Assembly: GCA_040386355.1 (NCBI GenBank)
Contig: JAZKFP010000186.1
Span: forward strand, 1 to 33,524
Length of the DNA: 33,524 nucleotides
Origin: JAZKFP01 sp040386355
Lineage (GTDB): Bacteria > Pseudomonadota > Gammaproteobacteria > Pseudomonadales > UBA6940
Direction of reading: 5' to 3'
The position numbers were made by a program, and so were the translations under genes. The notes below the pieces were generated by a model. It made no database searches. It was given only the letters and a program-made list of their open reading frames with translations, and had not been told where the DNA came from. Shown in pieces: positions 8,295 to 15,295 of the stretch (position 1 is its first letter; each line of letters begins with the position of its first letter).

Positions 8295-10085
8295 GTGTTT
8301 ATGAAAACAATTCCAGCGCAGCGGCTGGACTGGCTAGCGCCAGTATTAATGGAAGAAATAAAAACAATATATTATATCGACGGCTTATTTGAGGGAAATC
8401 AAGAGAAATTTTCTAGAGTTGAGACTGCAATTCAACGTCTACAGCGCGTTTTATTTATTGTAGAAATTATCCCAGCGGTTCGTTTACTAAATGAATTACT
8501 TGCTGTAATGCATCGAACTCATAGTCCAGATTTTTTAGAAAAACTTCCAGTATTGGCTTTAAAAGACTTATGGAATCAGAGTATTCGTCTTCTATCGCGT
8601 TATCTTGATCATGCTCGATTAAAAAGAAATGTTGCCGCACCACTATTGCTGCCTGTCATTAATAATTTACGCAAAATAATTCCTCGTCCTCCTGAAGCTG
8701 AGAGTGTGTGCTTTCACTTTGTTCAGTCCGAAATGTCATGGGATTGGGCATTATGGCCCATAAAAAATCCTGTATCAGAATTAGCGTCAAATGAAGAATT
8801 ATTACAAATATTACGTCGAGAGCGATTAATTTTTCAACGCGGTTTGCTAGGTACTTTCCACGAACCGCATAAAGCGCTTAAACATTTAAAAAGTATGTTT
8901 GACGCTACTGAAATTTGGGCAAGTCATTTATGGGGTACCGAAACGGGCAAAGTGTGTTTAAGTTTACGTTGGGTTTTACTTAGTGTCTCAGCTGCAGTAA
9001 AACAGGCAAAACAAAAATTCGGTCCCGAACAATCGTTGGTTTTTATTCAAGCGTATTTAATGGGACCTTCTAGACAGCGTATTTTTGCAGTAATGGATCG
9101 TTTTTTTCGAGATGTAATTCGTGATTGGCCTTTAAATTCACATCCGTTAGCAAATGAATTACAAGCGGATTTAATTGCGATTCTAAGTTTCAGTGTATTG
9201 CAATCACGTGATATTCGCCGATTAGTCTCCGCATGGAATATTGAAAATTCTGTCACTGATGCTGACATGTTGCTGGAATATCAAATTTTGATGGGACCGG
9301 ATCTGGCAGTTCTACAAGATGTTATTCAATCGATTGTTAAGGACGTTGCTGCGGTTGAAGATTTGCTCATGTTAAACCGTCAATCAAAATCAATGTCTCC
9401 AATTCAAGAAATTCAAGACTTTGCGGAACGTATGATGGTTTTGAGTAAAACCTTGTGGGAACTTGGAGTTTCTGAAGCCTCGTTATTGCGACGCGATACC
9501 GAAAAATTACGATCAACCGATGAAGAAATACGTCGCGCCGCTCTTGCACGCATCGTTATTACGTTGATTGAAGCTGAAAATCAATTGCGTCTACGTATTA
9601 CACCGTTGCCGCAAAGCTCAAAAATTACGTCCGTATCGACTGCAATTTATTGGATGGAAGCCGCGGCATCGGTAGTGGAAATGACGGTTGAAGTTCTCTG
9701 CACGATTGAGAAAGGCTTATCTTCTTTTGTCGACGCGCATCAAGATTCGCAATATATTCAGCAGCTTGATATACGCTTGCAGCAATGTTGTCACCCGTTA
9801 ACTTTTATGGGATTAGGTGTGGTTGCAGATGTACTTGCTAGTTTATCGGATATATTACGACGATGCAGTACCGATTCTCAGGGGGTTGATGACAGCACGA
9901 TTAATAAGATTGTACTAACGACAGCTGCTTTAGAATATGCGCTGGTAGGTTATCGACCTTTATTTCAGCCAAATTTACGTTCACGCGATTTATCCAATGA
10001 TCCAGCTTTGATCTACGTTAAAAATTTTATTGCTCCGTTGTTAGAAGCTCGGCCCACTTTAACGGCTTCCATACTCAGCGCTTAA
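8295..10085 (+). CDS. FimL-like protein (stand-alone ChpA/PilL N-terminal homologue)
   Basis: I read a GTG start at 8295 because GGAGGA ends five bases before it; the ATG six bases later (MKTIPAQRL) is the alternative. An in-frame TTG at 8172 adds unlike sequence. The protein of about 596 residues is soluble and helical. Residues 20-160 resemble the first Hpt-like helical repeats of the pilus-chemotaxis kinase ChpA: RVETAIQRLQRVLF, then AVRLLNELLAVM, then NVAAPLLLPVINNLR. There is no kinase, CheW or receiver domain. This is the make-up of Pseudomonas FimL, which acts in type IV pilus and cAMP signalling. No phospho-accepting His motif is evident. The assignment rests on remembered family patterns. 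Confidence 0.6.
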   Translation: MFMKTIPAQRLDWLAPVLMEEIKTIYYIDGLFEGNQEKFSRVETAIQRLQRVLFIVEIIPAVRLLNELLAVMHRTHSPDFLEKLPVLALKDLWNQSIRLLSRYLDHARLKRNVAAPLLLPVINNLRKIIPRPPEAESVCFHFVQSEMSWDWALWPIKNPVSELASNEELLQILRRERLIFQRGLLGTFHEPHKALKHLKSMFDATEIWASHLWGTETGKVCLSLRWVLLSVSAAVKQAKQKFGPEQSLVFIQAYLMGPSRQRIFAVMDRFFRDVIRDWPLNSHPLANELQADLIAILSFSVLQSRDIRRLVSAWNIENSVTDADMLLEYQILMGPDLAVLQDVIQSIVKDVAAVEDLLMLNRQSKSMSPIQEIQDFAERMMVLSKTLWELGVSEASLLRRDTEKLRSTDEEIRRAALARIVITLIEAENQLRLRITPLPQSSKITSVSTAIYWMEAAASVVEMTVEVLCTIEKGLSSFVDAHQDSQYIQQLDIRLQQCCHPLTFMGLGVVADVLASLSDILRRCSTDSQGVDDSTINKIVLTTAALEYALVGYRPLFQPNLRSRDLSNDPALIYVKNFIAPLLEARPTLTASILSA

Positions 10086-10250
10086 GTTGGTTTACCATTT
10101 CACTAGTGATACTAAGTGGTATACTGTAAAGCAGTTTCTTAAAGTTCTATTTCTGACATACATCCTATTTTTTGTGAGAGTAGTCTGATTCAAAATACTA
10201 CTTTTTAAAAATTTCTTAAGCACTCTCTAATTTAATACTGAGGTAATGAA

Positions 10251-11318
10251 ATGACTGAGTGGGTCGGTGAGTATTTTTTATTTTTATTTAAAACAGCAAC
10301 TGCAGCTCTAGCACTTGTATGGGTCATTGGCGCGCTCTTAAGTGTTGCCCAACGTCATAAGAAAGAAGATAAAGGTGAGCTAATTGTTGAATCGTTGAAT
10401 GAAATTTACGACAAACTGCGTGATACGATCGAAGAAAACGTCTACGACGAAGACGTTTTTGAGGAAAGAAAAAAAGTGCGTGAAAAAGATAAAAATTCTG
10501 CTTCAAAAAACTGGTGGCAGCGTTTATTTCGTTTTGGAAAGGACAAGAAATCTCATTCGGAAATTTTAGACCCCGCCAAAAGTAAGCCTCGTGTATTTGT
10601 TTTGGAATACGAAGGCGACATGCGCGCTTCTGGAATCGATGAATTAGAACGAATGATTACCGCAATTTTACAAGTTGCCTCTGGGCACGACGAAGTGGTT
10701 TTGAAATTGGAAAGTGGCGGTGGAATGGTTCACGCCTATGGATTGGCAAGTGCTGAGTTAGCGCGCTTTAAAAATAAAAATATTCGGTTAACTGTTATTG
10801 TGGATCGAGTAGCTGCGAGCGGCGGATATATGATGGCTTGTATTGCTGATCATCTTATTGCTGCACCATTTGCAATTGTTGGATCCATTGGAGTAGTAGC
10901 ACAAATACCAAACTTCAACCGACTATTAAAAAGCAAAGATGTAGACGTTGAAGTACATACTGCTGGCGAATACAAAAGAACTTTAACCATGTTTGGCGAA
11001 AATACTGAAGAAGGTCGACGTAAATTTCGTGAGGAATTACAAGAAACGCACGATTTATTTAAAGAGTTTGTTCAATATTATCGACCACAATTATCATTAG
11101 ATTTAGTTGCAACCGGTGAACACTGGTATGGTACACAAGCCTTATCATTAAAATTAATTGATGAAGTTGCAACCAGTAGTGAATATTTATTTGAAGCATC
11201 AAATCGAGCAGATTTATATAAAGTTCGCTATGAAATTAAGCGTACGTTAAGTGATCGTATGGGAATGGCAATGCGGTTGGCTAGCGATCGTTTGATGAGT
11301 ATTTTGAATCGATCTTAA
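10251..11318 (+). CDS. sohB: Signal-peptide-peptidase-like protease SohB
   Basis: SohB is an inner-membrane S49-family serine protease facing the periplasm. The 355-residue protein has one N-terminal membrane helix (about 8-32), a charged linker, and a ClpP-like protease domain from about residue 110. The nucleophile Ser180 lies in RVAASGGYMMAC, and the general-base Lys232 lies in AGEYKRTLTMFG. The serine-lysine dyad, the GSIGVVAQIPNF loop and the length fit SohB rather than the longer SppA. The start is preceded by CTGAGG. It is a single gene between the FimL-like gene and a DUF1285 gene. Confidence 0.95.
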   Translation: MTEWVGEYFLFLFKTATAALALVWVIGALLSVAQRHKKEDKGELIVESLNEIYDKLRDTIEENVYDEDVFEERKKVREKDKNSASKNWWQRLFRFGKDKKSHSEILDPAKSKPRVFVLEYEGDMRASGIDELERMITAILQVASGHDEVVLKLESGGGMVHAYGLASAELARFKNKNIRLTVIVDRVAASGGYMMACIADHLIAAPFAIVGSIGVVAQIPNFNRLLKSKDVDVEVHTAGEYKRTLTMFGENTEEGRRKFREELQETHDLFKEFVQYYRPQLSLDLVATGEHWYGTQALSLKLIDEVATSSEYLFEASNRADLYKVRYEIKRTLSDRMGMAMRLASDRLMSILNRS

Positions 11319-11404
11319 TATTTTTTTACAAGTTTTTTTAAACCAAAATTATTTCCCTAAAAATTAAAAAAGCAATTAAAAGAAATTAGGTTTATTTATG
11401 CTAC

Positions 11405-11442
11405 ATCGGCGTCATTCCCACCTTCGCTGGAATGACGCCGAT
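11405..11442. repeat. GGCGTCATT palindrome, copy 2
   Basis: ATCGGCGTCATTCC (11405-11418) and GGAATGACGCCGAT (11429-11442) form a perfect 14-bp stem around the loop CACCTTCGCT. The arms match the palindromes at 2520 and 32237, so this is one dispersed family. It lies about 85 bases downstream of sohB and 28 bases upstream of the DUF1285 start, where it could act as a transcription or RNA-stability element. Confidence 0.85.
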
Positions 11443-11470
11443 ATATTTTCAGATAAATGGGATGTGCTTG

Positions 11471-12052
11471 ATGAATCTTGAAGAAATGTTTGCATCAGCA
11501 AAAGATTTTGATCAAAAAGCATTACCATTAGAATCTTGGAATCCAAGTTACTGCGGAACAATGGATTTAATCATTAAAGCCGATGGTACATGGGTTCATG
11601 AAGGCTCCGTTATTCAGCGTCAACCATTAATTCAGTTATTTTCTCGAATCTTACGGCGTGAAGCTGACGGTTCTTATGTACTCGTTACTCCAGCAGAAAA
11701 AATTACAATTCAAGTTGAGCGCGCACCATTTTTGGTTGTAGATTTTGAAGGTGGGGGCGATAAACCCTTATTTATTACAACCAATATTGGCGACACTTTT
11801 CCTCTCTCCAAAAAGCATCCAATAGTTTTATTAGCAGAATATGGATTTTCTGAAAATAAAGAACCTCAAGAAATAATTCCTTCAGTACTGATTCGGAAAG
11901 GAATTCATGCGTTATTTAATAGAGCTGTGTATTATCGAGCTATTCAGTCCGCAGTAGAAAGAAAAACCGAAGCAGGTTGGCAATTAGGATTAATCAGCAA
12001 TAATGAATTCTATGCCCTGTCTTCGCCAAGTCCTTCTTCTCAACTTTTATAA
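11471..12052 (+). CDS. DUF1285 family protein
   Basis: The 193-residue protein matches the proteobacterial DUF1285 pattern: a ESWNPSYCGTMDLIIKADGTWVHEGS-type opening, then IQRQPLIQLFSRIL and EKITIQVERAPFLVVD. The function is unknown to me. The start chosen is the ATG at 11471 (MNLEEMFA); earlier in-frame starts would run into the palindrome at 11405-11442. No signal peptide or membrane segment is visible, so it is probably cytosolic. It sits between sohB and the Sco-like gene, with about 70 bases to the latter. Confidence 0.85.
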   Translation: MNLEEMFASAKDFDQKALPLESWNPSYCGTMDLIIKADGTWVHEGSVIQRQPLIQLFSRILRREADGSYVLVTPAEKITIQVERAPFLVVDFEGGGDKPLFITTNIGDTFPLSKKHPIVLLAEYGFSENKEPQEIIPSVLIRKGIHALFNRAVYYRAIQSAVERKTEAGWQLGLISNNEFYALSSPSPSSQLL

Positions 12053-12123
12053 AAAGATTTTTTTGAACTGAAGTTGGCGCGTGAGAGGTAATGATTCTTT
12101 AGCTAGATCTACGTATTTTAAAA

Positions 12124-12726
12124 ATGAAAAAATCCTCTTACGGTCTAATTGCTAGCTTTGCTTCAGTGCTATTGGCCATCTATTTTTTTTATTTACCACC
12201 TAATTATTTTTTAAATAGTTTTACTCCTGGTCCCACTATCTACGGTTTAAAAACCAATATAATTCTTGAATCTTACCCATTAGAAAATCATTTAGGTGAA
12301 ACTGTATATTGGAAAGATTATTCCAATAAGCCACTGTACATTGGAATAGGATTCACTAAGTGTACATTTAGCTGCCCTTTATTAATGAGTTTTTTTCAAC
12401 AACTACTACTGAAAATGGATAATAGCGCACAATTTGCATTGTTAACCATTGATCCAAAATTCGATACTCCACAACAATTATCAAGCTACCTTGCTAGTTT
12501 TCATCAAGACTTTATTGGCTTGCGAATTAACAGCCAATCTCACTTTAAAAAAATAAATCAGCAATTAAAGCAAAAGGTTTCTTCATCAACTAGCCTTGAA
12601 GAACACAATAATTATGTTTATCTGATTCATCCAAAATATAAAGGTTTGATTATTTATCAAAAACCTGATCTACAACAAATAGTGGATGATCTAACGTCTT
12701 TAAGTCAGCAGGTAGTAGAGTTATGA
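12124..12726 (+). CDS. Sco1/SenC-family thioredoxin-fold protein
   Basis: Sco proteins are membrane-anchored thioredoxin-fold proteins that bind copper or act as thiol reductants in assembly of the Cu(A) centre of cytochrome oxidase. The 200-residue protein has an N-terminal membrane anchor (about residues 6-27) and then a thioredoxin fold. The CxxxC pair is Cys80 and Cys84 (GFTKCTFSC), and His161 (EEHNNYVYL) matches the third conserved ligand. The Asp-rich family segment is reduced to LLTIDPKFDTP. Its last codons overlap the start of the following chemoreceptor gene by 4 bases, an unusual partner. No oxidase genes are nearby, so a sensory thiol or copper role is a reasonable alternative. Confidence 0.85.
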   Translation: MKKSSYGLIASFASVLLAIYFFYLPPNYFLNSFTPGPTIYGLKTNIILESYPLENHLGETVYWKDYSNKPLYIGIGFTKCTFSCPLLMSFFQQLLLKMDNSAQFALLTIDPKFDTPQQLSSYLASFHQDFIGLRINSQSHFKKINQQLKQKVSSSTSLEEHNNYVYLIHPKYKGLIIYQKPDLQQIVDDLTSLSQQVVEL

Positions 12727-14279
12727 GTTTTTTATCGTCACATCTCAATAATAATTATCTAAATAAAAAGATCCTACAAGACGCAGAAATATCTGACAAA
12801 ATCATGTTATATATCTTAGCTGCGCATTTGCCTTTTATATATTTCGTCATACCTGCTGGTTTTGGAACGCATTTACAAGGTGCAATTCCTGCTACTTTAT
12901 TGGTAATAGCTTGTTTCTTTAGTTATCACTCTGCAAAAGGCAGTTTTATAAATCGAAGTTTGATAGCAGTATCTTTCATGTTGATGTCAGCCATCATGAT
13001 TATGCAGCAGTTCGGCAGCTTTGAAATGCATTTTCATATTTTTTGTGCGTTAGCATTTTTAATAATTTGGCGAGATTGGCGCATAGTGTCAATAGCTGCA
13101 GGCGTTATTGCAGTACATCATTTAGTGAGCGTGCCATTACAGTTGTCTGGAATTAAAATTGGAAATATTTATTATACGGTGTACGCGCAAAACTGTGATT
13201 GGACTACTTTTTTGAAACACGCTATTTTCGTAGTTTTAGAAACCGGTGTTTTAAGTTTCTTTTGTGTTCGAATGAAAACACAATTTACTTTATCGAACTA
13301 TATTATTGCAAACATGCGCTACTCCGCTGATCAAAAAGATTTATCTTTAAACTTTGACGAGAAATTAGTAACTAATGAGGACGATAGACTATTTATAATT
13401 GCAGTAAACAGTTTCTATCAAATGATTCGAAATTCTATAAATGAGTTTCGATTAGTATCTTCAAATCTAAATAATATTGTTAATACTTCTTCTGAAATTT
13501 TTAATCAAAATAGTAATCAATTAACTTCTCAAAGTGAAAATATTCGTTCAGTTGCAATCTCTATTCAAAAGATGGTGAGTAATATTGCAGAAGTCAGTGC
13601 CTCTACCAACACTGCTGCTGATCTATCACAAAACACTAAGAATCTCATGACAGAAAGCAATCAAAAAATCATTCATGCAGTTAATCAAGTGAACGAACTA
13701 ATGACCCAATTGAAAGATGTTAAAAAAGAATTAGATCAATTAGCTCAGGGTACAGTGACTATTGGTTCTACGATGGAAATGATTAAGAGTATTGCAGATC
13801 AAACTAATTTATTAGCATTGAATGCTGCTATAGAAGCTGCACGAGCGGGAGAGCAAGGCCGTGGTTTTGCGGTTGTAGCGGATGAGGTACGTTCGTTGGC
13901 GCAGCGTAGTCGAGATGCAACCAACGAAATTAATGGAGTTGTAGAAAATCTTCAAAATGCATCTAAGAAAGTTGTCGAACTTATGGGTATTAGCCAACAA
14001 AAAAGTGAGGATACTATAAAAGCGGTTTTTGATACGCAAATTTTATTAAATAAAACCAATGAATCCACCAATCATATTTCTGATCTTAATTCTCGTGTTG
14101 CAGTTAGCATAGAACAGCAGCATGCTGTGTCAGAAAATATTAAGCAAAATATGGAATTTATTAATCAGGCTAATGAAGGTATTCAGGAACGCGCTGCAGA
14201 ATCTTCTAAATTATCTGCTGAAGTTTTAAACATGGCAAATAATTTACAAGCTTCAGCAAATTTAATTAAAACTGGGTAA
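12723..14279 (+). CDS. Methyl-accepting chemotaxis protein with a His-containing multi-helix membrane sensor
   Basis: The 518-residue protein has an N-terminal block of about six hydrophobic helices (residues 27-185) in place of a periplasmic ligand domain. A HAMP-like stretch follows (around 207-240), then a long coiled-coil signalling domain. The CheA/CheW-contacting tip is clear at about 356-400 (ADQTNLLALNAAIEAARAG and GRGFAVVADEVRSLAQRS). The membrane part carries His35, His50, His69, His103 and His105 (EMHFH), His132-133 (AVHHL) and His166. The MHFH...RDW...HH pattern is one I recall from other receptors of unassigned ligand. Overlap with the Sco-like gene suggests joint sensing of copper, redox or respiratory state; that is inference. 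Confidence 0.92.
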   Translation: MSFLSSHLNNNYLNKKILQDAEISDKIMLYILAAHLPFIYFVIPAGFGTHLQGAIPATLLVIACFFSYHSAKGSFINRSLIAVSFMLMSAIMIMQQFGSFEMHFHIFCALAFLIIWRDWRIVSIAAGVIAVHHLVSVPLQLSGIKIGNIYYTVYAQNCDWTTFLKHAIFVVLETGVLSFFCVRMKTQFTLSNYIIANMRYSADQKDLSLNFDEKLVTNEDDRLFIIAVNSFYQMIRNSINEFRLVSSNLNNIVNTSSEIFNQNSNQLTSQSENIRSVAISIQKMVSNIAEVSASTNTAADLSQNTKNLMTESNQKIIHAVNQVNELMTQLKDVKKELDQLAQGTVTIGSTMEMIKSIADQTNLLALNAAIEAARAGEQGRGFAVVADEVRSLAQRSRDATNEINGVVENLQNASKKVVELMGISQQKSEDTIKAVFDTQILLNKTNESTNHISDLNSRVAVSIEQQHAVSENIKQNMEFINQANEGIQERAAESSKLSAEVLNMANNLQASANLIKTG

Positions 14280-14296
14280 TTTGTATTGGGTTGTTG

Positions 14297-14318
14297 ATTG
14301 AATTTTTATTCAATTTTA
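14297..14318. terminator. Weak terminator-like hairpin between MCP and CoaA-like genes
   Basis: ATTGAAT and ATTCAAT form a 7-bp stem around TTTT, followed by TTTATA on the plus strand. It is A+T-only apart from one G-C pair and overlaps the last codons of the convergent CoaA-like gene, so it would be a weak terminator for the chemoreceptor transcript. Confidence 0.3.
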
Positions 14319-15061
14319 TAAATATGATCTTCTTTTTTGTTAATTCTATAATCTGTCAAATCCTTTAAAGATAAAACCCATTCCTTAAAATTTTTCAAAT
14401 TAATAGTGTTCCATAATTTTTTTGCATGTTTATCGCGTTCGTTCTTACTTAAAGAGTTAAACTGATAAAAATAAGAATTAATATTCTCTTTGCCTTTTAA
14501 AAATCTATCCTCAAATCGTTCTGCATACCAATGAGCAAGCAGTTTTTCCTCTGCATCAATAAAAATTGATACATCAATATAAGACCAAACATCCTTACAA
14601 GATGTAGGGAATTTTTTGGTAACACCATCTATTTTTTTATTTCTGGAAATTAAGTGCAAACCTTCAATGATTAAAATAGGAGTTGGAGTAAAAATTTGAA
14701 ATTCATTCGGTATAATGTTGTATTGAATTGGATCATAGATTGGAATTTCAACAGTTTGACAAGCAATTATTTTTTTTAATTTTTCTGCTAGCAAGCTCCA
14801 CTGATAACTTTCTGGAAAGCCTTTGTACTGCATCGCTAAATTTTTTTGAATCCATTCATTAGGATATAAAAAATTATCTAACGCTAGAACCTGACAACTA
14901 TTCGGTTGTTTGACATTGAATTCTAAACATAATTTTTCGGCGAAAAAACTTTTACCTACAGCAACCGATCCTGTGATAGAGATAATCTTGCAAGAACTAG
15001 CTGAGTCTTGCGACCTTAAATTTTTCAGTAACTCTTGGCAAAAATCGGTATAACTAAACAT
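14306..15061 (-). CDS. CoaA-like (type I pantothenate kinase family) P-loop kinase, short form
   Basis: The 251-residue protein aligns by eye with type I pantothenate kinase, the first committed step of CoA synthesis. It has a Walker A motif ISITGSVAVGKS (about residues 27-38), LALDNFLYPNE in place of TTDGFLHPN with the catalytic Asp kept, YKGFPESYQW, PILIIEGLHLI and DVSIFIDAEEKLL with a following WYAERF. About 60 N-terminal residues of E. coli CoaA are missing. Where CoaA has YSH before YDVIP, this protein has YDP, so a His reported to matter for CoA binding is replaced. It may be a divergent CoaA or a relative with another substrate. A Shine-Dalgarno CAGG precedes the ATG. Confidence 0.7.
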   Translation of the reverse strand: MFSYTDFCQELLKNLRSQDSASSCKIISITGSVAVGKSFFAEKLCLEFNVKQPNSCQVLALDNFLYPNEWIQKNLAMQYKGFPESYQWSLLAEKLKKIIACQTVEIPIYDPIQYNIIPNEFQIFTPTPILIIEGLHLISRNKKIDGVTKKFPTSCKDVWSYIDVSIFIDAEEKLLAHWYAERFEDRFLKGKENINSYFYQFNSLSKNERDKHAKKLWNTINLKNFKEWVLSLKDLTDYRINKKEDHIYKIE

Positions 15062-15100
15062 GGTTTACCTGATGAATTTTATATCTCATGGCACTTTCTA

Positions 15101-15142
15101 TATCACTCATTGTCTGATGCTATCTCACTCAATGTCTGATAT
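15101..15142. repeat. Tandem direct repeat in the coaA-like/uvrC divergent region
   Basis: Two adjacent units, TATCACTCATTGTCTGATGC and TATCTCACTCAATGTCTGATAT, differ by a two-base insertion and a few substitutions. They lie about 40 bases upstream of the CoaA-like start and about 155 bases upstream of uvrC. They could be a pair of regulator sites or a simple duplication. Confidence 0.6.
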
Positions 15143-15295
15143 TTTTTAAATTTTCTGTCTATTACTGCAAATGTTACAATTGTCGCTTAAAATCTTCAGC
15201 GCAATTTTAAATTCATAGCATTTACCAAACATAAAAAGCGTTTTACAGTGTTGCGCGCCAATCAAAACAATTTACTTGAGTTCTTTACAACACGA

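Noticed and set aside
15101..15142. CRISPR array
   Set aside because: Only two adjacent units with no spacer between them; no cas genes in the window.
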